Position numbers and translations under genes: made by a program. Under the pieces are notes generated by a model, which made no database searches, was not told the DNA's origin, and saw only the letters and a program-made list of their open reading frames with translations. A stretch of DNA of 40,583 bases from Microvirga lupini (GTDB lineage: Bacteria; Pseudomonadota; Alphaproteobacteria; Rhizobiales; Beijerinckiaceae). Below are positions 1-7,616 of this stretch, piece after piece; positions within the stretch are counted from its first letter, which is position 1, and each line of letters begins with the position of its first letter. The stretch lies in assembly GCA_000517005.1 (NCBI GenBank), contig AZYE01000987.1, positions 1-40,583 on the forward strand, written 5' to 3'.

Positions 1-423
1 AACATCACGCTCGGCCCCTGCCGGTTTGAGGGCACAACCTTCCGCTCAAGGGCCTTAACCATCCCGCTCGTGCGCCGGGCGGCCGAGGCTTACGTCGGCG
101 GATCTCTCCTCGGGCCCAAGCTTTACCGCGACGGGACTGGCCGTTTGTATGGGCGTCTCACCAAGCACGCGTTCTGGATGCTCTCCACCGAGGCCATGCA
201 TGCATGGCCTGTCATCGTTGAAGAGCGCGGTCTCACCGTCCGCAGGCACCAGAGCTGGGTCTACTGGGACCTTGGTGGAGGACTGCCGCCACGCCTGGAT
301 CACCTGATCGACACCCGGCTGTCGCACAGGGCTTTTCCGGTGGATGGTTGGCTTCTGCCTGATAGGGCGAAGGATCAGAGAGGCCGTCCCATCGTTTCCA
401 CAGTACAAGCATGCGAAGTGTAA
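1..423 (+). CDS. hypothetical protein, 5' end outside the window
   Basis: The reading frame is open from the first base to a TAA at 421-423, giving 140 visible residues; its start lies upstream of the window. A GTG at 70 could serve as an internal start, but the frame reads equally protein-like before it (NITLGPCRFEGTTF), so a truncated longer gene is more likely. The protein is rich in Trp, Arg and Gly, and I recognise no domain, signal peptide or membrane segment. It lies 6 bp before the next plus-strand gene, so the two are probably co-transcribed. Function unknown. Confidence 0.5.
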   Translation, partial: NITLGPCRFEGTTFRSRALTIPLVRRAAEAYVGGSLLGPKLYRDGTGRLYGRLTKHAFWMLSTEAMHAWPVIVEERGLTVRRHQSWVYWDLGGGLPPRLDHLIDTRLSHRAFPVDGWLLPDRAKDQRGRPIVSTVQACEV

Positions 424-429
424 CGTGAG

Positions 430-1239
430 ATGAAGGATAACTGTCTCGAGAGCTTCGGCAGTTCGTTTTCCGGCTTCCCTGACGCCGATTTCGGCTTCGG
501 CCGGTCCAAGCGATCACCTGATGACCAGAAGCCGTCAAAAGCCGCCGCAGCGGTTCCGTCTAGTCGCTTGCTGAACGCACGCAACCGGGCTGGGCAAACG
601 GTGATCGAGATTGTAGCCGACGATCTGGCCGCTCATGGTCCGCAGGTCATCACGATCCTGCGGGATCGTGATCCAGTTGCCTATGCCCGCCTGGTGAGTG
701 ACCTCGTCGCCTTCAAGCGACTCCTCCGATCCCACGCCAGTCCCGATAAGCCTGTTCTGGCGGGCGGGGAGCCAACAACACGGGAGCGGCTGGCCCAGCA
801 GCTTCTTGAGGTCATGGCGGCCGATTTCGCGCAGCATGGGCCACAGGCAGTGGCAAGGCTCCGGGAGATCAACCCGACAGCTTATGCGCGGTTTGTTGGC
901 GAGTGCGTGCAGTTCCGCATGCTCACTCCGGAACGGGCCCCGAGAAAAAATCCCGGCAAGCCTCGTCGTGAGCCACGGCAGGTTCGTGTCAACAATCTGC
1001 TTAAGGCCACATACGATGGGCCGATTGACGTGAACAACCCGAGGCTTCCGGAGCGTTGGGTGAACCGATGGGTCGAAGAGGAACTCGCGCTGAAGAAGCA
1101 GGGGCTGAGTGCCTTCGACCTGACGCCGGAGGAACTTCGTGCACGCTGGCCGAAGCGTCTTGCCGCATGGTTTGAGAAACAAGTGCGAGGCAAGATGCGG
1201 ACAAAGCCGTCAGTGGATAAGATGGCCCGCAAGGGGTGA
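430..1239 (+). CDS. hypothetical protein with an internal tandem duplication
   Basis: 269 residues starting at ATG 430, 6 bp after the upstream stop. The N-terminal 50 residues are low-complexity and Phe/Ser/Gly-rich. Two copies of an about 43-residue helical unit follow, at roughly residues 57-99 and 121-163. Each contains AHGPQ or QHGPQ followed by a (D/N)PxAYARxV core: DPVAYARLVSD in the first, NPTAYARFVGE in the second. The C-terminal third is basic and includes a segment ending PRLPERWVNRWVEEEL. Similar DPxAYxRLV stretches occur in small phage-related proteins of alphaproteobacteria, so a phage or packaging-type origin is possible but not shown. It sits in a run with the genes at 1-423 and 1249-1785. 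Confidence 0.6.
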   Translation: MKDNCLESFGSSFSGFPDADFGFGRSKRSPDDQKPSKAAAAVPSSRLLNARNRAGQTVIEIVADDLAAHGPQVITILRDRDPVAYARLVSDLVAFKRLLRSHASPDKPVLAGGEPTTRERLAQQLLEVMAADFAQHGPQAVARLREINPTAYARFVGECVQFRMLTPERAPRKNPGKPRREPRQVRVNNLLKATYDGPIDVNNPRLPERWVNRWVEEELALKKQGLSAFDLTPEELRARWPKRLAAWFEKQVRGKMRTKPSVDKMARKG

Positions 1240-1248
1240 GACTGCAGG

Positions 1249-1785
1249 ATGAGGGAACGTGCGAGAATTTCAGTCGAGTGGGGCGATGAGATCCACTCGA
1301 TTAAGCTGACGGCCAGGAATTGGGCCAGAGTGAAGGTGGGCAAGCCCCTTCGCATTCGGGGCAAGGGCTATTGGTACGACGGCGAGTTCTTTTGGGACTA
1401 CTGGGAGTTCGCCGGCGGATACGAGGGCCGCCTCCTGGTCGAATATCACCTACATGGTGAATGGTATGGCACTGGCTGGGACAACGCGCTGAAGGATGCT
1501 GAGATTGAGACCTTTACGGGCGCCGAACCCGACAATCCGCCTGAGATCGCGCCGGCAGCAACCTGGTTCATCGAGCATGATCTGAGCACGCCAGAGCAGG
1601 GTTTCCGGCTGCGCCGGATGCTAAACGGCGGTGGCGCCCCACCGCGGATTGATGTCGATCTACGGGCCGCTACCCTGGAGGAGTTGCGCCAACAGCTCCC
1701 GCCCGGACTGACCCGGAGCACGCCTCAGGACATCACGAACACAAAAGTTGTTGAGGTCTGGCAGAAGCTCCAGATCCCAGCATGA
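1249..1785 (+). CDS. hypothetical protein
   Basis: 178 residues from ATG 1249, 9 bp after the previous stop; the GGGGTGAG just upstream can act as ribosome-binding site. The N-terminal half is rich in aromatic residues and beta-forming stretches (YWYDGEFFWDYWEF at about residues 43-56). The C-terminal part, around residues 120-165, is more polar and helical. There is no signal peptide or membrane helix, and I do not recognise a family. It is the last gene of a three-gene plus-strand run and ends 61 bp before the EVE-HNH gene, which might share its transcript. Confidence 0.55.
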   Translation: MRERARISVEWGDEIHSIKLTARNWARVKVGKPLRIRGKGYWYDGEFFWDYWEFAGGYEGRLLVEYHLHGEWYGTGWDNALKDAEIETFTGAEPDNPPEIAPAATWFIEHDLSTPEQGFRLRRMLNGGGAPPRIDVDLRAATLEELRQQLPPGLTRSTPQDITNTKVVEVWQKLQIPA

Positions 1786-1846
1786 TGCCAAAGCAGTTGG
1801 AAAGGAGCATCAAGCTCCGGAAGCAAACATAAAAGGCAGGGAGATT

Positions 1847-2902
1847 ATGGGAGGGGCAATACTGAAGGACACAACGGCCAATTCAGTCACTATTGGCGCA
1901 ACCGTATGGGCATCCAAGCAAGGCCGTATCAGCTTCCACAAACCGACTGCGGACCTGTGGGGTCTTAAGCAGGGCCAGGACCTCGAAATCTTGGTCCATA
2001 ATGGCACAAAATTGACCTCAGGCTTGGGCAAATACACGTCAGGGAATGAAATTCATGTAAGGGCTGACGATCCAACCTACCCCCTCTTGCCCCAAGGCAT
2101 GGATGTTATTCTGATGGTCATCCGTCCCACTCGGTATTGGGCGCTGGTTGCCGATCCCTCGCGGTATCGTATCCGCGATGCTGCCGCCAACGTGGAGATT
2201 GATTGGTGGATCACAGCGGGCAAACCAATCCGTCCCGGGGATTGGGTTGTCATTTGGCAAGCCAGCGACCGAAAGCGGCAACGTGGTGTTGTGGCTCTCG
2301 GCGAGGTTATCGACGGGCCAACCTATCGCTCCGACGAAGAGAATCCCTTTTGGGCCAAACTGCAGGATCCGGAAAAAGAAAAGGCAGTTGAGCGGGTTGC
2401 CATTCGCTACATCCAGCTAGTCTCCCCCTTATGGATTGGAGGTCCTCATGATGATCTCATCGCTAACCTCTCAGCAGCTCGGGCACGTGGAGGAACGGTT
2501 TTCAAGGTAACGCCCCAGCAATGGGGGGCACTCACCCAATTCTCTGCCGACGATCCAGCTAAGGCTACAGCGGTGAGCCTTATCGAGACCCGCAAGTACC
2601 GCATGCATAAGAGGATTGAGCGAAACCCGAGCGCCTCGCGTGAGGTAAAGAAACTGCAGGGCTTTCGCTGTAAGGCCTGCCAGCTGGATTTTAAGGAGAT
2701 GTACGGCGCTCTTGGGGAAGACTTTATTGAAGTCCATCATCTGCGCCCGATTTCAAGCCTGCAGGATGGTGAGGTCGCGACCTATGACAGCGCGACCGAT
2801 TTTGCTGTGCTATGTGCGAACTGCCACCGCATGATCCACCGTCTTCCAGATCCATCAAACCTTGAAGAGCTAAAGGCTCGGATACGGACTCATCGCGCAT
2901 GA
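1847..2902 (+). CDS. EVE (PUA-like) domain / HNH endonuclease, modification-dependent restriction type
   Basis: 351 residues. I chose ATG 1847 because the purine-rich AGGCAGGGAG lies just upstream; the frame stays open to 1748 but without protein-like content. An N-terminal region of about 90 residues is followed by an EVE/PUASS-like domain at about residues 95-190 (start RYWALVADPSRYRI, later GDWVVIWQAS and GVVALGEVI). These domains read modified bases in DNA. The C-terminal HNH domain, about residues 270-335, has CKAC, the EVHHLRP core and CANCHRMIH, so all zinc and catalytic motifs are present. EVE-HNH fusions are known type IV restriction enzymes that cut DNA carrying modified cytosine. 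That this one cuts modified phage DNA is inference. A long hairpin follows the stop. Confidence 0.85.
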   Translation: MGGAILKDTTANSVTIGATVWASKQGRISFHKPTADLWGLKQGQDLEILVHNGTKLTSGLGKYTSGNEIHVRADDPTYPLLPQGMDVILMVIRPTRYWALVADPSRYRIRDAAANVEIDWWITAGKPIRPGDWVVIWQASDRKRQRGVVALGEVIDGPTYRSDEENPFWAKLQDPEKEKAVERVAIRYIQLVSPLWIGGPHDDLIANLSAARARGGTVFKVTPQQWGALTQFSADDPAKATAVSLIETRKYRMHKRIERNPSASREVKKLQGFRCKACQLDFKEMYGALGEDFIEVHHLRPISSLQDGEVATYDSATDFAVLCANCHRMIHRLPDPSNLEELKARIRTHRA

Positions 2903-2921
2903 TCTTTCCGGGGCCAATCGC

Positions 2922-2967
2922 TCTGCCAGTTTGCGGTGGAATCCTGGTGGACTAGCAAACTGGCAGA
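2922..2967. terminator. 13-bp inverted repeat between convergent genes
   Basis: TCTGCCAGTTTGC at 2922-2934 is exactly complementary to GCAAACTGGCAGA at 2955-2967, with a 20-nt loop. It lies between the stop of the EVE-HNH gene and the stop of the minus-strand gene that ends at 2977. The position suggests a bidirectional transcription end, but no strong T-run follows on either strand, so a recombination site or other structural role remains possible. Confidence 0.5.
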
Positions 2968-2976
2968 AATGACTTC

Positions 2977-3444
2977 TCAGAGGCCTGCCTGGGCAGCGCG
3001 CACTTCAGCCGTGATGTTCACAGCCTGTGGCAGGGCGGCACCATCAGCGAACCGGACGTAGCGCTGCTTGCTTCGTTTCACCAGTGCCTCCATGGCGTCG
3101 TGGGGCGCGAGGTAGGCGCCGGCGACCGAAAAATCCTGGTCGAGCACGATGTGGACGAAGTGGTCGAACAGGCCGTGCTTGCTCGAGGGCACCTGGGTGC
3201 GGTCCTCGCGCCTGCCGTCAAGCGGGTAGCGCCGTGACCGCACCTCGATCCGGCCGTAGCGGGGGTGCTCGAGATCAAAGCCCTGGTTCACACCGTTGGT
3301 GAGAACGCGCGCTCCGAGCGCTTTTGCAACCAACAACTCGGCATATGGGCCTTGGTCCTTGAAGCCGTACCGAGACCAGAGCTCCTTTTCGTAGTCATGA
3401 ATGCGCTGAAACAGGGCGTGCATGGTCGATGGCTTCTTGTCCAT
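2977..3444 (-). CDS. hypothetical protein, possible PD-(D/E)XK nuclease-like fold
   Basis: 155 residues from ATG 3444; the longer open frame to 3561 adds residues that overlap the upstream gene and look non-coding. The core at about residues 25-75 contains YAELLVAKALGA, then GFDLEHPRYGRIEVRSRRY. The spacing of E, D and E-x-(K/R) resembles the PD-(D/E)XK nuclease fold, with Arg in place of the usual catalytic Lys (IEVRSR instead of IEVKSR). It could be an inactive or altered relative, and the match is by eye only. It is the last gene of a three-gene minus-strand operon, 46 bp after the DUF4258-like gene. Confidence 0.55.
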   Translation of the reverse strand: MDKKPSTMHALFQRIHDYEKELWSRYGFKDQGPYAELLVAKALGARVLTNGVNQGFDLEHPRYGRIEVRSRRYPLDGRREDRTQVPSSKHGLFDHFVHIVLDQDFSVAGAYLAPHDAMEALVKRSKQRYVRFADGAALPQAVNITAEVRAAQAGL

Positions 3445-3490
3445 GGCGAAACGTCTCGTGGTTTGGGGTTGGTGAGGTGAAGAAAAGAGG

Positions 3491-3775
3491 TCAGTCGCGC
3501 CAGAAGCGGCGCGATTGATGGGCGACAGTGACGATGCGGCCGTTGTCCCCGAGCACGGCATAGACGTCGAGCCAGCGCTCGATCACGCGCAGGTTGCGCT
3601 CGCCTCCGAGGTGCCGCTTCAGGCGCTTGAGGGCGGCCTTGTCAAAAATCAGCCGGTCGGCGCCGCAGCAGCGGATAACCGAGCCGCATTGCTCCAGCAG
3701 CGTAATGACCAGGGGCGGAATGGCCCGCTGCTGCAGGCGCTCCTGGGCATGGAGGGTCAGGGCTGTCGCGATCAT
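3491..3775 (-). CDS. DUF4258-like small protein
   Basis: 94 residues. The N-terminus LTLHAQERLQQRAIPP, a central (G)ADRLIFDKAAL segment and the C-terminal GRIVTVAHQSRRF match the pattern of DUF4258 proteins: His and Arg-rich start, beta strands, and an I-V-T-V strand near the end. This family is structurally related in style to RelE/BrnT-type small toxins, but no activity can be claimed. Its ATG overlaps the stop of the upstream HTH gene by four bases (ATGA), so translation is probably coupled. Confidence 0.6.
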   Translation of the reverse strand: MIATALTLHAQERLQQRAIPPLVITLLEQCGSVIRCCGADRLIFDKAALKRLKRHLGGERNLRVIERWLDVYAVLGDNGRIVTVAHQSRRFWRD

Positions 3776-4698
3776 GACCGACCTCCCTCGGCGGAAGCAT
3801 CACGCCGCAGACTAACCTCAAGCGCCTTGCCGACGAAGGTTGGTACATCCAAGCCAACACCTTCGGCAATGCGTCGAGCCTTGTCCACATCAAAGGCGAA
3901 GGTGCCACGGTCGACCCAAGCCTCATAATCCGGATCTGGCAGTACACTGTCGACGACATGTCCGAGTACCAGGTCGGCATAGAGATTGATGTACTTCCGC
4001 ATGAAGAGTGTGAACTCCTCGACGGTTTTCACGCTCGCGAGATCCTCGTGAAGCACCGTATCGAGCTGCGGCTGCTGCGGCGTTGGGACGAAGCCGCGAC
4101 GTCCAGCCAACCAGCGCCTAGCCTCGTCATATTCGACCCGAACAGGTTTCGACCCGGGGATTGCCCTCAAGCCATTCTCGCCCTTGTCGGCCATCGCGTT
4201 GCGCACGGCACCCTCAGTCATGTTGGCCAGCAGGGCCAGTTCGCGTGTGGTGAAGGTATGAGACCCACGTCCGACTGAGTCCCACTCCAATTTCCAGCGG
4301 GCGTGCACGGCGTCGGCAACGGTCTGACACATCCCGTCCGGTTCCATGAAATCGTGAACCTCGCCGGCGGAGCTCACGCCACCAATGCGGGGAGTGCCTT
4401 CCATGAAAGCAATTAGGTTTTGGACTTCGTGCTCCTCGATGGTGTTGGTCAGGCTGGGCCGAAACGCAAAATCGTAGCCACGATCGAAGGAGTCGCTGAT
4501 GTCGAAGCGGCGGAGATCCACCAGTGTGGAGCTCATGTGACAGTACTCACCGCTCTCGGTCGGGAAGCCGATGAACTGCTCGGCCATCTTTGATCCCGCA
4601 CCGAGGATGATGTGGTCAGCCTCGAACAGGAAGATGGTGCGCAGTTCGTCTAGCATTTCAGCCTTGGTGAACATCTTGTCTTTGTTGATGCGGTCCAT
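3772..4698 (-). CDS. hypothetical protein with central helix-turn-helix
   Basis: 308 residues from ATG 4698; an in-frame ATG at 4716 would add six residues but lacks a ribosome-binding site and lies against a TTTGCATA repeat. The central part, about residues 155-210, reads FTTRELALLANMTEGAVRNAM followed by a basic wing-like stretch and YDEARRWLAGRRGF; this looks like a DNA-binding HTH of the excisionase/MerR style. The N-terminal 140 residues are unfamiliar. It is the first gene of the operon with the DUF4258-like and PD-(D/E)XK-like genes. The repeated octamers in front of it make autoregulation plausible (inference). Confidence 0.55.
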   Translation of the reverse strand: MDRINKDKMFTKAEMLDELRTIFLFEADHIILGAGSKMAEQFIGFPTESGEYCHMSSTLVDLRRFDISDSFDRGYDFAFRPSLTNTIEEHEVQNLIAFMEGTPRIGGVSSAGEVHDFMEPDGMCQTVADAVHARWKLEWDSVGRGSHTFTTRELALLANMTEGAVRNAMADKGENGLRAIPGSKPVRVEYDEARRWLAGRRGFVPTPQQPQLDTVLHEDLASVKTVEEFTLFMRKYINLYADLVLGHVVDSVLPDPDYEAWVDRGTFAFDVDKARRIAEGVGLDVPTFVGKALEVSLRRDASAEGGRS

Positions 4699-4717
4699 GT
4701 GATATCCATGCTTCATA

Positions 4718-4800
4718 TTTGCATAGTAGCGTTATAGCCGTGTTCTTGCCGTTAGCAAGAGCCATAAAGCAAATATTTTGCATGTTTGCATATTTTGCAG
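4718..4800 (-). promoter_or_regulatory. AT-rich promoter/operator region with TATGCAAA repeats
   Basis: Directly upstream of the HTH-protein operon. TTTGCATA (minus strand TATGCAAA) occurs at 4718-4725 and 4785-4792, with related TTTGCATG at 4778-4784 and GCAAATATTTTGC / GCATATTTTGC around 4770-4799. A 6-bp hairpin (TCTTGC/GCAAGA) lies at 4744-4760. The stretch is much richer in A+T than its surroundings. The same octamer recurs upstream of the gene at 31861. The remaining bases to 5115 show no supportable gene: open frames there have no recognisable protein character. Confidence 0.45.
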
Positions 4801-5115
4801 CTTGGCAGGGATTGTGAGTTCCGATAACAAAACGGTATCGGAACCCAAGAGGTGTCTTGAGCTGATGGGTAGTCGAATACTATCCCAATGGAGTTGCGCT
4901 GTTAGAACGTGACCGCCCGCCGTCCAAACGGCCGAGTTTATGGTATAAAAATCGCCTCGAATTTGTCTGCTCTGGTTGGAGGGCGATCCTGCGAGCAGTT
5001 AGCCATACAGAATATGCCGTTGCTCCCGGAGGCGAGAAGACGTGCCTTCTTGCGCCTTGGAATGCCCAGCTGGGGTCACTCGCAGCCAATGTCTAAAATA
5101 TCGCGCGTTAAGCCG

Positions 5116-6789
5116 TTAGGTTTCCTTTGTCGCAAGCTTTCGCGCAACCTTCCAGGGATAGCCTCGGATAGACGATCGCTCTGGCAAATGTGTGTGTGTG
5201 TCACTTGTTGGAAGAGCTTGGGGCGGTGCCGGCAATGGCAGACGCTCGAGCAGGCGAGCAGGTATCGATGCGGAGCCGCACATGCGATCTAGCTGCGCGC
5301 CGACCTCAGTCCTGTTAAGTGCCTCAACTAACGCAGCAGGACTGGCCGCTTTGTCGCTCGTAGGGAGAAGCAAAATGACGTGGTTCTCGGCAACTACACC
5401 CCCGTTCTTATGAACGAAGCTGGCGGGCACCTCGGCGGCGGCGATGCGCCGCCGCTGGCCACGGGCGGAGGTTCGCTGGACAGCCACGCAGCCGGTCCTA
5501 ATGACGTAGGGTGCAGCCGCGGGAACCTCGACCCAACCGAGACCTTTCGAACGTGCACCTTTCTCAAAGTCGAAGGCGCCGTCCTGCGTGATCGCCTTGG
5601 CCCACACCAGTGGCACTCGGCCCTTAGCGTACCTGGTATGGAGCCGATCGGCCTGGCGGTTCGCGACGAGGTAGCCAACTCGTGCGACGTATCCCCAGTC
5701 GGCCAGCGTACACGGCAGAATGGCCTCAGTGCCCGGCAACACCCAAGGGGCGTCGCCGGCCGGCAGCCTCGTAGTGCCCATAGTTAGGGCCGTGCCGTCG
5801 CCTCTGACCATCTGGGTGGCGGCCTCGCTCGCCCCGGGCGCCTCTACCTCGTGCACACGCTTCCGAAGCACGAGAACGCACGTGTCCTGGACAACGTTGA
5901 GAAAGACAGATTTCCTAGGTTCGATAATATCCACGGCGAGGACCTCAGCCATTTGCCTGACCCGTAGCCGGAATCTGGCGAACTCTGGTCCTCCGAGGAA
6001 TGATGCCGGGAGCACGTAGGCCAGCAGCCCGCCGGGCGGCAATGCTGCGAGACCGCGCCGGACGAAGATCGCATAAAGATTGAGGCGTCCGGCACTAATG
6101 TCGGCGAATCGAGCTGCCTCAGGTGGGGCGTACCGTGCGGGGAGCCGCAAGAACGGGGGATTGCCAATCTCGTGGTCGGTGCCAGACAGGTCGTCAGCGC
6201 CTGCGGCGAGCGAGTCCCCTTCCGCGATTAGGGCTAAATTCTGCACAAGTCGGCGGGCTAATCCGTGCTCCTCGATAAGGCAGCGGCGAAGCAGCTCGTT
6301 GGCGAGGCGGGCGAGCCCCGGATCTAGCTCCCTTCCGATAAGGCGTTGTTTCAGCAGCTTGATTACCTGGGTGTCGGATGCACCTTCCTGTCGCCAAATC
6401 CTCACCATCTCCCTGGCCACAGGTACAAGGAAGGCTGCGCCACCGGCGGCGGGATCGCGCACCCGCTGTGTGGCAAGATCTACACCGAAATACTTGGTGC
6501 GGGCGAGGAGGTGCTGGACCAGCATAGGCGGCGTGAAGAAAGCCCCCAGCGCCTTCCTGCGGTTTTCGGACATGAGCGTGGCATAGACGCTCGCGATCGC
6601 ATGGTCTGCCCAGGCCGGCTCGAGCTCGCGAAAGTCTTTGGCCAGCTTATCCGGCATGTTGCCTTCGGCCAGACCCAGGCACGTTGCGAGCGGGTCCGCT
6701 CCGCGCCTTCGGCGGTAGTACGCGACGATCCGTGCAACACGCTGTTCGGCGGCCGACGTCCGAACAATTGTCTCGGGCGGAACTAGCAC
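5116..6789 (-). CDS. N6-adenine-type DNA methyltransferase of the DISARM operon (DrmMI-like role)
   Basis: 557 residues from GTG 6789, which overlaps the drmC stop (GTGCTAG), indicating translational coupling. GAFFTPP (about residue 83), the SAM-binding motif I DPAAGGAAFL (about 111-120) and catalytic motif IV IGNPPF (about 207-212) place it with the gamma-class N6-adenine methylases related to M.TaqI and Eco57I. Motif I deviates from the usual DPACGSGxFL (Gly-Ala-Ala for Gly-Ser-Gly). The C-terminal half would hold the target-recognition domain. In DISARM the methylase marks host DNA. The last 30 residues (after PPQALPTSDTHTH) look unrelated and are encoded beside a GTGTGTGTGT tract, so the C-terminus may be altered by a frameshift. 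It is much shorter than typical class 1 DrmMI (roughly 1000 residues or more, from memory). Confidence 0.75.
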   Translation of the reverse strand: MLVPPETIVRTSAAEQRVARIVAYYRRRRGADPLATCLGLAEGNMPDKLAKDFRELEPAWADHAIASVYATLMSENRRKALGAFFTPPMLVQHLLARTKYFGVDLATQRVRDPAAGGAAFLVPVAREMVRIWRQEGASDTQVIKLLKQRLIGRELDPGLARLANELLRRCLIEEHGLARRLVQNLALIAEGDSLAAGADDLSGTDHEIGNPPFLRLPARYAPPEAARFADISAGRLNLYAIFVRRGLAALPPGGLLAYVLPASFLGGPEFARFRLRVRQMAEVLAVDIIEPRKSVFLNVVQDTCVLVLRKRVHEVEAPGASEAATQMVRGDGTALTMGTTRLPAGDAPWVLPGTEAILPCTLADWGYVARVGYLVANRQADRLHTRYAKGRVPLVWAKAITQDGAFDFEKGARSKGLGWVEVPAAAPYVIRTGCVAVQRTSARGQRRRIAAAEVPASFVHKNGGVVAENHVILLLPTSDKAASPAALVEALNRTEVGAQLDRMCGSASIPARLLERLPLPAPPQALPTSDTHTHLPERSSIRGYPWKVARKLATKET

Positions 6790-7616
6790 GCCGCTTTCCC
6801 GATCGGGCGCGCGATCTTCTCCACCGCCCTCACTATTGACGCCACCGCTCTGGCGGTACGACCTTCGACAATGATCCCGAGCTCCATTGAGTGCCGGGCA
6901 TACACGGTCATGTTAGCGCTGCCAACATACGCTGTGTCGCCGTCGGCAATAACAACCTTCGCATGGAACGTTTCGTACCCACCACCCGCCGGGAGCAGGT
7001 AGTTCAGGACCGTGACTTCGTTTGCTATTAGCTCTGGCATTATCGCGTCCAATGCGCGGCGGGTTGGGCCGCTCCGCCGCGTTATGAGGCGGCGCTCGGC
7101 TGCCCTCGTGTCGCGAAAGAGTCGGACCACTAGCTCGGCGCCCTCCCGATTGACGAACGGAGTCATGATTGTGAGCGATCGGATGGCAAGCCGGGCGATC
7201 TGACTGATTGTCTCTTCCGTGCTCCTGACGGCAGCGTGGATCGGTCCCTGCGCCGGTAGCGCCTGCGCGATTGCGCTCGGGGCGGCAGGGAGTGTCACGA
7301 CCGCTGCAGTGTCGGTGACCGGGAGCATGGCCCGGCGCATCGCCGCAGCACCGTTGAGGAAGTCCGACAGCCCGGCCGGAAGCGGCTGTGCCGAGCGCCG
7401 CCATCCTTCTCCCTCAGATACAAGCCAGCCTCTGGCAACGAAGTCGCGCGTGACCCGCGCAACGGCGGGCACACTATGTCCTCCGACTGGGAGGTTCGCG
7501 GCGATCCTTGTCGAACCGCTTTCTATTAGGGTAGCCACGGCCGCAGCAGCGGCGCAGTCCTGTCCCAACCTCTCTATAAGCGAAGCCGCAAGCGCTGTTC
7601 CGACCCCAGTTGTCAT
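6783..7616 (-). CDS. drmC: DISARM phospholipase D-like protein DrmC
   Basis: 277 residues with one HKD motif: FHAKVVIAD followed by VGSANMT (HxK at about residues 217-219, GSxN at about 231-234), the signature of the phospholipase D fold, which acts as a dimer with one motif per subunit. The N-terminal half contains an HTH-like region. Its ATG overlaps the drmB stop (ATGA) and its stop overlaps the methylase start. Size, motif and position directly after a DUF1998-type DrmB match DrmC of DISARM systems. In the characterised system DrmC was reported to be dispensable for some phages; its substrate is not known. Confidence 0.85.
   Translation of the reverse strand: MTTGVGTALAASLIERLGQDCAAAAAVATLIESGSTRIAANLPVGGHSVPAVARVTRDFVARGWLVSEGEGWRRSAQPLPAGLSDFLNGAAAMRRAMLPVTDTAAVVTLPAAPSAIAQALPAQGPIHAAVRSTEETISQIARLAIRSLTIMTPFVNREGAELVVRLFRDTRAAERRLITRRSGPTRRALDAIMPELIANEVTVLNYLLPAGGGYETFHAKVVIADGDTAYVGSANMTVYARHSMELGIIVEGRTARAVASIVRAVEKIARPIGKAAC

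Noticed and set aside
5187..5200. Dinucleotide tract as a phase-variation switch
   Set aside because: Kept only as part of the methylase finding: the tract has about five units, which is short for a proven contingency locus.
4880..5292. Open frames on both strands between the HTH operon and the methylase
   Set aside because: Both have shadow-like composition and no good start signals; no remnant of a known gene is seen.
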